From Penicillium oxalicum (taxonomy: Eukaryota > Ascomycota > Eurotiomycetes > Eurotiales > Aspergillaceae), in assembly GCF_001723175.1 (NCBI RefSeq), contig NC_064650.1, positions 4,278,001 to 4,342,000 on the forward strand: a stretch of DNA of 64,000 bases, read 5' to 3'. Below, piece after piece: positions 54,206 to 64,000 of the stretch (positions within the stretch are counted from its first letter, which is position 1; every line of letters begins with the position of its first letter). A model generated the notes under the pieces. It did not search any database and was not told the origin of the DNA. It worked only from the letters and a program-made list of their open reading frames with translations. A program made the translations under genes and the position numbers.

Positions 54206-54518
54206 CTGGCCAGGCCTCAAGCCTGTTCCCTGCACCGATCCACCCCGCAGTGGGAGAGGAGCCCCACTCCTGTCACTCTGACGGAGCGATGATGTGATGT
54301 TCCTGTCCAGCGCTTCAATTCATGGCAGCGTGGCCGCCAAACCAGGTTCCTGCGCAAGGTCGAAAATGTCGCGCAACCGCCGACAAAGATGACTTAAATA
54401 TGGGGTGATGCCAGGCTCATCTGGAGTTTTGTTTTTCATCTGATCCATCCAAAACAAACAAAGCTCCCAATCAACCTCTTTCCAAATCAATCCAACCTTC
54501 TCACCCAAATCATTCACA
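54206..54518 (+). promoter_or_regulatory. upstream region of the grg-1-like gene
   Basis: About 310 bp. It shows an AT-rich patch (TTAAATAT near 54396) and then a CT/CA-rich leader immediately before the start codon, as expected for a strongly expressed fungal gene. Confidence 0.5.
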
Positions 54519-54952
54519 ATGGAGACCGTCAAGGTAAGACAGCAAAAAAAAAAGCCCTCCTTTCCCTGCTCTGTCCTTCTGCGGGTTGGATGAGAGGGGG
54601 CTCTATACTATGGAGCTGTCGGGCTCAAGGGAATCACTAACGCTTTGCGTGCTCTGCACAGAACGCCGCCAACTACGTCTCTGAGACCATCCAGGGCACC
54701 GGTGCCACTGCTCAGAAGGAGACCAACAAGAACGTTGCTAAGGACTCCGACGCCAGCCTCGGCACCCGCGCTGAGGCCGCCAAGGACGCCGTCGTCAACA
54801 AGAAGGACGAGACCGTCCACGACACCAAGGCCGACACCCACAAGGGTATGTGTTTTGACATCCAGTCGAATGACCTCCCCTCTTCGACAGAAAAGAAATT
54901 CTTCCTGAATGATCACAGACTAACCACATCCGCAGAGGCTGCCAAGCACTAA
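54519..54952 (+). CDS. glucose-repressible GRG-1/CCG-1-like protein
   Basis: A small hydrophilic protein of about 71 aa, very abundant in its relatives. Three exons: 54519-54533 (METVK), 54662-54845 (NAANYVSETIQGTGATAQKE.. KDSDASLGTRAEAAKDAV) and 54936-54952 (AAKH after the joint). It is Lys/Asp/Ala/Thr-rich and matches Neurospora GRG-1/CCG-1, which is induced by glucose loss, light, clock and conidiation. Introns are 128 and 90 nt with GTAAGA/CAG and GTATGT/CAG ends. The first exon is only 15 nt. Codon use is strongly biased to C- and G-ending codons (AAG, GCC, ACC), a mark of high expression. Confidence 0.92.
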
Positions 54953-55967
54953 ATGGCTTCGTTGAAGATGATGGCTTCATGGGCTTGCACTCATGGAGAA
55001 CATGTCGGAATAATGTATTCTTAGTTGATCCTTTGGGATCTATGATGATATGATAATAAACCCATCGCCATGAATATCAGCATTATTTATTCAAACTTTG
55101 ATAACTTTCCCGTGTGTACATTCTGCGGTTCTTCCATGTAAACAACTATAGCTTGCTGCTCCTCGCTACGTGGGAACTGATCCTCGGTGCTCCCGAGAGT
55201 CTCTCGGCATTTGATATTGATGTCCATACCGCCTTGATGCTGTGTGATGCGTGCTGTCAGGACGATCATTCAAAACGCTCGGGACACATCACTTATCGTT
55301 ATGATGGCCTCTCTTTCGTCGCCAATGATCCATCTTACAGGGATTTGAGGGGGTTTCGTTCAGACCAAAGGTCTTGTCGACATTGAATCAGGACAGTGTC
55401 TTATTACACGACATTCCCAGTCCATGGAGCGATATTCTATGCCATCCCAACCACACCCCTGCCGATGCGATCAACAAAAAGACGTGAAATTAGTGAGATC
55501 TTCTGTTTTCAAATCTAATGATGGTCACGGGGAGGCTGTTCTTTTTTTTTTCCATTTGTTTTCAATTCTTGAACAAACTTCCTCATTTTGCCCTCGTCTT
55601 GAGTCCGTCTGAAAATGACTAGTTGTTTACTTCCCTTTGTCTATCTTTGAGATAGTGGGCCATTCTGACTTTCATGATCAAGAGTCCAAGACTCCCATGT
55701 CCGCTCTCTTATTCCAGTACGCAATTTTGCCTGCGATGCAAATTGGTCGTGGACTCGTGGGGAGATCCCCAGTCCCCCGCATGATATCACGTGCCTTTAG
55801 CGTCGGTTACCCTCGGCGTGGAGCCAGATTCATAGATAAATGCCATGCTGGGGTTCATCTACCGCGCCTTATCCCCCCCTTCTGAGCTCAATTGCAAGTT
55901 CTTTTGCGAATTGGATTTTGAACTTGACAAGGTTCTTCTCCATCAGGCTGTCTCAGGATCATTCATA
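54953..55967. other. gene-free interval
   Basis: About 1 kb between the grg-1-like gene and the E2 gene. A T-run lies near 55542-55551. The last 150 bp should hold the E2 promoter. No recognisable coding or RNA feature. Confidence 0.4.
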
Positions 55968-57734
55968 ATGAGTATCCTGCGAACAGGGGCCCATGTGCTC
56001 CAGATCCTGCGGCGCAGTCGACCCCAGTGTCTTCTCCGCACTCGTTTCCCCATACAACCCGCTCCGAGCCGCGCCTTTCACGCTGGCCCCTCGCTCTGGG
56101 GGATCAAGTCGCAGATTTTGAAGGATGTTGGAGAAGGTCAGTCGATGAGAATGAACTTTGCAGTTTGGATGAGTGTTCCGACGGAATTCAATTGACACGG
56201 TGGTGAACAGGTATCACTGAGGTGCAGATCATTCAATGGTACGTGGAGGAGGGGGCCCATATTGAGGAGTGGAAGCCACTCTGTCAATACCAGTCTGATA
56301 AAGCTGTGGACGATGTGAGTGTATCAGTGCCATTGGACCAGCGCTCTATCTCCGTTCTTCTTTTGCCTTTATTGTTTATTGTTTTCTTTTTCTCCTCTTG
56401 AGGGGTGGCCGCTAACATCATGGTTGCATCTCAGATCACGTCACGATACGCGGGTGTGATCAAAAAGCTCCATTTCGAGGCCGACGATACAGTCCCGACG
56501 GGTAGGGTAAGACCAAACAATAAATCTCCTTTCGAGTCGTTTGTTGTGTTCTTCTAGTTGGGGCGCTTTTCTAACTCGCTGGTCACAGGCTTTGTGTGAT
56601 ATCGAAGTCGAGGATGGACAATATCCCGACGACCAGCCCGCTCACGAACCGACACCAGAGTTGGCAGTCGGGCCTCCAGTGACGCCTCCCGAGTCCGGTG
56701 TACTCGCATCCTCGCAAGCAGCTGAGGTCTCACCCCTCGACCCCCAGGTTGTCGAAGAGCCCGAGGCGATTCCCAAGTCCAAGCATGCATCCCTCGCGAC
56801 GCCAGCCGTTCGAGGCTTGTTGAAAACCCACAGCGTGGACATTCTCGAGGTCAACGGCACGGGCAAAGAAGGACGCGTTCTCAAAGAAGATGTCCTCAAA
56901 TACGTCGAGACACGAGACTCTTCGCCATCACTAACGAGCTCAACTACCACTACCACACCCACGTCCCCATCTACATTCGCCGACATGACCATGGCACCCT
57001 CATCCACCCTCGTCGATACCCGCCAGGTCGAATCCGCAGTATCTCTGACCCCCATTAAATCCGCCATGTTCAAGACGATGACCAAATCTCTCACGATCCC
57101 CCACCTACTCTACACCGACGAGCTCAAAATCAACGACATCTCCTCCATCCGCAAGAAACTCCTCAGTGACTCCCGCGACCCCAAGAAAATCACATTCCTC
57201 CCCTTCGTGGTCAAAGCCGTCTCCCTCGCCCTGGCTCAATATCCCATCCTCAACGCCCGCGTCGACACCACCGACCCCACCAAGCCCAAGATCATCATGC
57301 GGGAAAAGCACAACATCGGCATCGCCATGGATACCCCCCGCGGCCTGATCGTCCCCAACATCAAAGACGTCGCCAACCGATCCATCCTGGACATCGCCGC
57401 TGAGATCTCTCGACTCAGCGCCCTCGGCAAGGAAGGGAAATTGGGCCCGGCCGATCTCAACGGTGGTACCATTACCGTTTCAAATATCGGGAATATCGGC
57501 GGGACGTACGTTGCCCCCGTGATTGTCCCTTCGGAGGTGGCGATTCTGGGCGTCGGTCGCACGAGGACAGTCCCCGTCTTTGATGACAAGGGTGAAGTCG
57601 CCCGGGGCGACATGGTGAACTTTAGCTGGAGTGCTGATCACCGGGTGATTGATGGGGCAACAATGGCGCGTATGGGCAATCGGGTGCGCGAGTTGATCGA
57701 GTCGCCCGAGTTGATGCTTCTTAATTTGCGATGA
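55968..57734 (+). CDS. branched-chain 2-oxo acid dehydrogenase E2 (dihydrolipoyl transacylase)
   Basis: The core acyltransferase of the mitochondrial branched-chain keto-acid dehydrogenase complex (Val, Leu, Ile breakdown), about 496 aa. Exons: 55968-56136, 56211-56314, 56435-56506, 56589-57734. MSILRTGAHVLQILRRSRPQ is a mitochondrial presequence, with maturation near RAFHAGPSLWG. The lipoyl domain runs ILKDVGEGITEVQIIQWYVE with the lipoyl Lys in QSDKAVDD. The E1/E3-binding domain is ATPAVRGLLKTHSVDILEVN. The catalytic domain has SAMFKTMTKSLTIPHLLYTD and the active-site SADHRVIDGATMARM. All three introns are in phase. A Ser/Thr/Pro-rich linker (about 56930-56990) separates binding and catalytic parts. 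Confidence 0.95.
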
Positions 57735-58453
57735 TTAGAATGGATCATCGGTAAATGAAAAATAAAAATAAAATAAAAGAGATAAAGATTGTGGCCTTGT
57801 GAACAAGATTATTTGATGATCGCCTGTGGTTGGAAAAGACGGGAGAATGCGAATTGTAGCGGTCCCTACACCTTTTCCAGTTCCTGTCTCCCTTGGTATT
57901 TCAACATTGCCCGTTTTCGGTGATTGCGACGTGGGCCTCTGATATACGACATGTAAGCTACAGCCTGTGATCTGGCCTGAGATCGATCCAGCCCCAAAAG
58001 GCACAAATGTGGCAAAATACGCAGAGACCCAATTAATTCTGCCCAAAGCATTCGAAGATATCCTGGGTTGTATTCTACCCCGACGGATGGGGTATCAAGA
58101 GGACAAAGACACTCCTCCTAACTAGAGACGATGGTCGATCGCGCCATAGACAAAACATGCAAAAAACAAGTCCCGTAAACTCCCCAACACGACCCCGAAA
58201 AGGAATAAATGACAAAACAAAACGCCTCAGAAAGGCAGAGGGGGAAACAAGATCCGAAGTCACGAGGCACGGGGATCGAAGGGATACACACTCTGTCATG
58301 TCCTCCAAAAGGCTGGCCAAGATGAGGGCTTGCTATGAAGGTGGGAGAGAGAAAGCAAAAAGAAACTCCGGTTGTGTGACACCGAGTGGAGGAAATAGTC
58401 TTCCTCGCATGCAAAACAGACAAGCCCAAAACTTGAACCGGACGACCTCCCAT
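57735..58453. other. convergent interval
   Basis: About 720 bp between the converging E2 and gluconokinase genes, AT-rich just after the E2 stop (AAATAAAAATAAAAT near 57758-57778, a likely polyadenylation region). No gene was recognised. Confidence 0.4.
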
Positions 58454-59270
58454 TTACATATATTCTGAGAGCTTTTTCGTCACGGCGTCAATCACTTCTT
58501 GCTGCACAACGTCGGGGGGCCCCTCGACATTGATCGTGATCGCGTCCCATTCTTGTTGCGGCTCCTCCAGCGTCTGCATCTGTGATCGAACCATGTCACT
58601 TTTCATGTAGTGAGACTTGCGCTGGCTGACACGTTGCATGAGGACCTCTTCGCTGAGCTTGAGGTAGACAAAGTGGATCTGCACGGACGGTGACCCGTAG
58701 GCAGCCACCCGCATGACGTCGCGGTATTTCTGCTTCAGCGCCGAGCAGGCGACCACCACACCGGCGGGAGGATGGAAGTTGTTGCTCTCGGAGGGGGACA
58801 GCGCCTCAATGGCGGCATTGCGCAGGGAGATCAGCCAGTCCCAGCGATCTTCGTCGGTGAGAGGAATCCCGTTCCCCATCTTGTCCTTGTTGGATTTGGG
58901 GTGATACTACACAGAAAGGCACGAGATCGGCGGTTAGCTCGGGTCCTTGCATATTCAACAGTTCCTTTTGCATGAGAGGGGTTCGTCGTCAACATACATC
59001 GTCACCTTCCAGGAAAGGCACTCCCAACTCTTTTCGCAGACCATTGCCGACGGTGCTCTTTCCACATCCCGCCGGCCCGGTCACCACCCAAATGTGTTGC
59101 ACATGAGCTGGTTTGGGGCGAGTCTCGTGGATCAGGGTCGAAGGGTTCGAGGAGGAGCCCGGTTTGGAGTCAAAGTCGGGCATACTGTGCCCCTTGGTGA
59201 CCGACACGGCAGGCGAATCGACCCGAGGGGAGGAGTGCGGTGGTTGAGGGCGTTCACCGGCAGAGAGCAT
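58454..59270 (-). CDS. gluconokinase
   Basis: An ATP-dependent kinase of gluconate, feeding the pentose phosphate pathway, about 241 aa. Exon 1 (59270-58998) encodes MLSAGERPQPPHSSPRVDSP, a disordered leader, then IWVVTGPAGCGKSTVGNGLR, the P-loop, and VPFLEGDD. Exon 2 (58906-58454) continues YHPKSNKDKMGNGIPLTDED, RWDWLISLRNAAIEAL and VVVACSALKQKYRDVMR. The GDD|YHP joint at the 91-nt intron (GTATGT..TAG) restores the gluconokinase signature GDDYHP. RVSQRKSHYMKSDMVRSQMQ, TLEEPQQEWDAI completes the family. An in-frame ATG at 59294 is an alternative start. The long leader is longer than in bacterial GntK. Confidence 0.92.
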
Positions 59271-61220
59271 GATGAAAGCAGGACAGAAGGTCACACAGAA
59301 ATGTTTGTTAGGGTTGACCCAAGAAAGACCCGGTCAGTTTGTTCGTTTCGGTGGTTGCGAAAACGGTCGTGACCCAAGGCACAGCAGTAGGCAAACAGGA
59401 TCACCGAATGACGAAAGAGTGCGGTGGTAAGCGGAGTGAACAGAAGAACGTCTGGGTCGGGCGAGATCTAGAAGGATGCTAAATTCCGAGCTGTATACCA
59501 CGAGGGAACGGATGTGCCGGGTATTTTCTCTTTTCTTTGGGTGTTTTCTTGTGTATTTGATTTTGTCTTTGCTTGAATGGCAGCGTCTGGTGCGAGAGGG
59601 ACCCAACAAAAAAAAGGGGGGAGAGGTAGTCTATCGCGAAAGGAATTTGGGCCCTACTTGTAACCCCAAAGAGGACTTGATCACTGCGATTTCCGGCTCC
59701 AGAAATTGGGCAGATCCGACAAAAGCAGAAGCCGAGTGGGGGACACTACCGACGGACTGGAGAAGCGGTGACTGATTGGTTAACCTGGAACCTTCTCAAT
59801 ACCCGAGTGGAGGAGGATGCGGCACGCTGAGAGTGGGATGACTCTCCGATCGGGGAAGGACTCGGTTCGAACACTCTCGACATCTCGACTCTACTCTGCG
59901 ATGAGAGCGCAAAACTGCAGAATTCCAGGACTCAATCTGAATGTTACTCATCTAGGTCGCTCACGAGAGATGTTCATTGACCGTTCGGACTGCGTCCACC
60001 TCATTGTCGAAGTGAGTCGAAGCGAGATCCCATGATGTCACTCGCCATGACTTCAGCCTGATGATGGTTTGATGGAAGTATGGGAGGCGTATCGTGCTGC
60101 CCCCACGCTTTGAACCTCGCGTTTTAATTGGTCCATACACGCCGCCCCAGATATTGATTACCATACATAACAAGAATACACGCTACTAGCTTCAAAGCCT
60201 TGTTGTCTGGATTCCCAAGTCGTGGACCGGGTAAAGTCGACATGGAGAAACAGTAGGGTACAGCATACAACAGAAAAGTACCTCTCAAGTCCATCGAGAG
60301 GTCAGATCTCAACACTTATTATTGTCTGTTGCCGGGATTGCCCAACGGAAAGTACGCGCATACTAAAAAAGGAATTGCGGCCTGGCACGTGAGCATTGCG
60401 TCAAGACAAACCCAAGAACACCCCAACCCTCTGCAGAGATCGGCGGCTTTTAATCATAATCATAATAATATACGCCTTGATTCTTCACACACATTACATC
60501 CCACAGAGGTTGATCTACCGAACCCAAGAAATCCGGGGAACCCTCAGGTCGGGGCTTGAGCCCGAGGACTTGGGCAGTAAACTGGAGAGACAAACGTTCA
60601 TCGAGAGCCCGACCACAGATTCTAGATGCCTCGGAAAACAGGATCCGACGCATCCAGGGTCAATGGATCTGCAGACACTGGCCACACGGCAACCTGCACA
60701 GTACGTGGTCGAGGAGACATGGGTAGGTACTGGAAAACTCTCGAACCAAATCTTGTCGGAGCCATGCAGTCCACCGTGCAGTCCATCACGTAGAGGTCAT
60801 TCTAGATGCTCAACAACATTTTAAGTCAACTTGACGCAGGCCTAGACCCTAGTCTCGTCGTGCTGCTCTGCATCTCAAGAAAACGAATGACTCTTCTCTA
60901 CTCCAGTGATGTCGGATGAATGCTTGATGCACGTAAAATGTGGACTGTACCGCCCAGAACCTCCTCAGATACTAAAGTCTGCATGCATTGCGCTAACATA
61001 ACAGAGGTAAGGTACGAGTATACATGAGTTAGTATAACAGTACTTATAGTTAGCAAGAGTCACTCGAGGAGCCAAGACGAGTATAGTACTCTTGTGGTCT
61101 GCTGCCTGCGGGGTCTTACATAATCAGCGGGCAGCGCAGCAGGTGCCCACTTGACGTTGGCAAGCATCATCACAAGCTCCCGCATCTCCGAAGCGCCATT
61201 CCTCCATCACCACACCAACA
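59271..61220. promoter_or_regulatory. large divergent gene-free interval, gluconokinase / vps26
   Basis: A 1.95-kb interval, the largest gene-free stretch here. It has T- and A-runs near 59525-59620 and 60366-60372 and short ATAATC repeats near 60453-60470. A GGTTCGAA sequence at 59868 resembles a tRNA B-box core, but I could not fold a tRNA around it. No coding exon was recognised. Confidence 0.4.
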
Positions 61221-62897
61221 ATGGCGGCCCTCTTTTTCTCTACCCCCGTCGACATTGACGTCGTGCTAGAAGATCTGGATGAGCGCCAGACGGTCGATGT
61301 CAAGCTTGACAAGGGTCGCCGTGAGCGCGTCCCTCTGTACATGGACGGCGAGTCGGTCAAGGGTGCTGTGACTATTCGACCCAAAGATGGGAAGAGATTA
61401 GAGCATACCGGCATCAAGGTGCAATTCATCGGCTCAATTGGTATGTCACGACAATGTCTATTGACAAAAGTCTGACAAGATATCTCTCGTTTTGCTAATC
61501 CTCCGTCACTCTCTTAGAGATGTTCTATGACCGAGGCAACCACTACGAATTCCTATCGCTGGTCCAGGAATTGGCTGCTCCAGGCGAGCTGTTACATCCG
61601 CAGACCTTCCCATTCAACTTCAAAAATGTCGAAAAACAATACGAATCATACAACGGTATCAATGTGAAACTGCGCTACTTTGTGCGCGTCACGGTCTCCC
61701 GGCGCATGGCCGACGTCATCCGTGAGAAGGACTTGTGGGTATACTCGTATCGCATGCCACCAGAGACCAACAGCCCAATCAAGATGGACGTCGGTATTGA
61801 GGACTGTCTACACATTGAATTCGAGTATTCCAAATCCAAATATCACCTGAAGGATGTGATTGTCGGGCGAATTTACTTCTTGCTCGTGCGCCTCAAGATC
61901 AAGCACATGGAACTATCCATCATCCGCCGAGAAACAACCGGGTCGCCACCCAATCAATACAATGAAAGTGAGACGCTTGTGCGCTTCGAGGTACGTTGGA
62001 TACTTGCCCCCGCATAGGCCTGCTGCGCTAGACGGAATGAGCATGGCACGGATCAGAAGACAAGCAACAGGCGCTGATTCGATCTCTAGATCATGGACGG
62101 TTCTCCCTCGAGAGGTAAGCGATTAGTGGCACTGAACTACGCCGGTTCCCCATGGTCAATGGCATGAGCCATCGCTCCAGATTTTGGCACTGGGGTCAGG
62201 GAGTTTTCGTTCTGGATACTGACCTGTGACAGGTGAAACCATCCCCATCCGGCTCTTCTTGGGCGGATTCGACCTCACGCCCACTTTCCGTGATGTCAAC
62301 AAGAAATATTCAACGCGGTACTACCTCAGCCTAGTACTGATTGACGAAGGTGCGTAATTCTGGTCATTTCTCCATCCCTGATCATGCCCCCTTCCGGCCG
62401 TCCTTCGCACCCAACCGGCGAACGCCCTCGCTGTCATCAAGGCCCAGTGCTTGGCGATTGCCCTTGATTCTACAAGACGTTGGCTTCAGTTACTGTGGAC
62501 TCTATCATCAACTTCCCATGGCTAGGCCGAAGCCATACCCCCTACAGTGAACTTGGTCTCGAAATCATAAAGTCAAGCTGCGGATGAAAGGCTGCACAGC
62601 CCGGCCTATTGCAACTCGTATATGTTGGGATCCAGCTACTGACGTCTTCGTGTTGCTTCATCAGATGCTCGCCGTTACTTCAAGCAATCTGAGATTGCTC
62701 TTTTCCGCCAAGCGCCCGAGATCGCCTCCACTCCGCAAATCGCTCAGCAACAGCAGATCCAACAGCAGGTTCTCCTGCAGCAACAGCAGGCAGTCTTACC
62801 TCCAGGCTCCGCCACTGCCGGACCGGGACGTGAAGTAACACCTGCCGCCAACAGGGGTAATAACCCCGCGGCTGCGGTCTCGACACCGGCTGCGTGA
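61221..62897 (+). CDS. vps26: retromer subunit VPS26
   Basis: The arrestin-like subunit of the retromer, which recycles cargo from endosomes to the Golgi, about 355 aa. Exons: 61221-61440, 61518-61990, 62090-62114, 62233-62349, 62665-62897. MAALFFSTPVDIDVVLEDLD, LYMDGESVKGAVTIRPKDGK and HTGIKVQFIGSIEMFYDRGN open the protein. The core continues FNFKNVEKQYESYNGINVKL, RYFVRVTVSRRMADVIREKD, SPIKMDVGIEDCLHIEFEYS. Exon 3 is a 25-nt micro-exon (IMDGSPSR) leading into GETIPIRLFLGGFDLTPTFR and YYLSLVLIDEDARRYFKQSE. The C-terminal Gln-rich tail (QQQQIQQQVLLQQQQAV) is typical of filamentous fungi. Every joint keeps the frame. Confidence 0.95.
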
Positions 62898-63567
62898 GCT
62901 CCGCCTCGAGGTCGGTATCATTTTGCACCAACCCACAGTTTCTGCCAGGTCTCAGAACCGTGAGAAATCTACTTCTTCGCGCCTGTCTCGACCCTGGCTT
63001 GGTTCTTCTCCTCCTATACCCATACTAGTATTTGTCGCCCATTTCATGATCTCATCAACTTTTTGGCCCGCTCCTCTTTTGTATTCCCGAGTGCCAGTGC
63101 CTCGGCTCCTCACACTACCATGCCACGATACCACCTTGTAGTCTATCACTCATATTGTCCTGGTTTCAATATCATGCCGACATGAAGGTCTGATCTGTCC
63201 CCTCGAGGACATTTAAGTCACCTTGAACAGTAAAGTCGCGCACAATCCACGTGTATTCCTGGCTTACTTGAACAAGACGATAGAAAACTGCTTTCCGGGT
63301 TCTTCATCCCCTACTTCTGTTGGTTCGTAATCATTTACGTCAATTGTCTGTAAGTATTCTTAGGGTCTATTCTACTGTTGTAAAAGACAAATTCATGTAA
63401 ACTAGATTATTCCTCCGAGCGAGAAGCTCACAAACATCAATGTCCACCCAACGATCACAAAACGTCGGCCTCGGATCAAAAGAACTCACTGACAGAGAAC
63501 ATAGTCCCCTGGTTCCCTAATTCCAATCCCTTCATTGCCGACATTGCCGCAGTGTCGACAAACCAAA
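62898..63567. other. convergent interval
   Basis: About 670 bp between vps26 and the partial gene at the window end. It probably holds both 3' UTRs. No coding signal was seen. Confidence 0.4.
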
Positions 63568-64000
63568 TTACTCAAACTGGCCAAGCTCCTGCAGCACCGC
63601 CCCGAGCGCCTGCAAGACCTTCCCATCATCACGCTCCTTGCCGGCAACCCGAACAGCTTTCACGACAAGCGGAAGTATCCATTCAAGGTGCTTGCGATGA
63701 TGGCGACCAGAGACAGAGTCCTCTCTGGAAGATACTGTCTTGATCGGTGTGGAGTCCGGGATAGCGGATGGTTCGCTTTGCAACTGGACTAAATTTTCCA
63801 AGAGGTGCAGGAGGTCCTTACGAGCTGGGGTAGGTTGCGGCATCAAGCCGCGGAGGGGTTGATCGGCGATGAAGCTCTTGATTGAGATGGCACAGCGAAG
63901 AAGGAGGTAAGGTGCGGCAGAACAAGCCAGCAGTGTGCGATGGCCAGAGCTTGGTGCATCGAGATCAGAGGTGGCCGCAAGCTCGAACAGAGTGTCTATA
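63568..64000 (-). CDS. 3' end of an unidentified gene, cut by the window edge
   Basis: The frame is open from the window end to a stop at 63568-63570, giving the last 143 or so residues of a protein. It reads DTLFELAATSDLDAPSSGHR, LLACSAAPYLLLRCAISIKS, FIADQPLRGLMPQPTPARKD, LLHLLENLVQLQSEPSAIPD, and ends VLQALGAVLQELGQFE. The pattern of amphipathic helices of about 15-20 residues suggests an alpha-solenoid or HEAT-like end of a large protein. I do not recognise the family; the rest lies outside the window. Confidence 0.7.
   Translation of the reverse strand, partial: IDTLFELAATSDLDAPSSGHRTLLACSAAPYLLLRCAISIKSFIADQPLRGLMPQPTPARKDLLHLLENLVQLQSEPSAIPDSTPIKTVSSREDSVSGRHHRKHLEWILPLVVKAVRVAGKERDDGKVLQALGAVLQELGQFE

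Noticed and set aside
59861..59882. tRNA-like B-box (GGTTCGAA)
   Set aside because: No A-box at the right distance and no acceptor or T-stem pairing could be found around it.
1..64000. Transposons, CRISPR arrays, biosynthetic gene clusters
   Set aside because: No transposase, reverse transcriptase, terminal repeats, spaced palindromic repeats, or polyketide/peptide synthase domains are visible; genes are unrelated housekeeping functions.

Overview
This window is nuclear DNA from a filamentous ascomycete. It shows short introns (about 50-120 nt) with GT..AG ends, genes on both strands every 2-3 kb, and orthologues typical of moulds: the NDR kinase CotA, conidiation-type and GRG-1-type stress proteins, a Zn2Cys6 regulator, the fungal FPG glycosylase and the fungal AAA/DUF7025-type ATPase. 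The gene set fits Eurotiomycetes (Aspergillus/Penicillium-like) best, but I cannot name a species. All exon borders below were worked out by hand from splice sites, reading phase and protein continuity.

Layout. 0-10 kb: a small unknown protein (-), a SUZ-domain protein (+), an omega-like glutathione transferase (-), a small multi-pass membrane protein (-), then the divergent pair GPN1/NPA3 GTPase (-) and CWF19 splicing factor (+). 10-21 kb: a broken zinc-finger/aminoglycoside-phosphotransferase-like gene, a D-2-hydroxyacid dehydrogenase, a U1-type zinc-finger protein and a large Zn2Cys6 transcription factor behind a long gene-free leader. 21-34 kb: tubulin cofactor E (-) divergent from SF3A2/PRP11 (+), CotA kinase (-), TIM54 (+, frameshifted at its 3' end) and NatA auxiliary subunit NAT1 (-). 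34-46 kb: a Cid2-family protein (-), FPG DNA glycosylase (+), a macrodomain/PARG-like protein (-) divergent from NAR1 (+), RPB12 (+), anthranilate phosphoribosyltransferase (-) divergent from mitochondrial uL10 (+), and a PI-PLC-like protein (-). 46-64 kb: a gene-poor part holding the AAA ATPase (+), a CHZ1 histone chaperone (-), a CON-10-like and a GRG-1-like small stress protein (+), the branched-chain E2 acyltransferase (+), gluconokinase (-), VPS26 (+) and the 3' end of an unidentified gene (-).

Most genes are unrelated housekeeping functions: splicing, mitochondrial import and translation, Fe-S assembly, N-terminal acetylation, retromer, tubulin folding and amino-acid metabolism. I see no biosynthetic cluster, transposon, CRISPR array or rRNA, and no tRNA I could support. 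The points most worth a second look are a helically phased array of four GATA sites between the PARG-like gene and nar1, the pseudogene with two in-frame TAG codons, the apparent frameshift in tim54, the frame switch in cwf19, and the accessory AAA ATPase. I did not find evidence for a wholly new multi-gene system.
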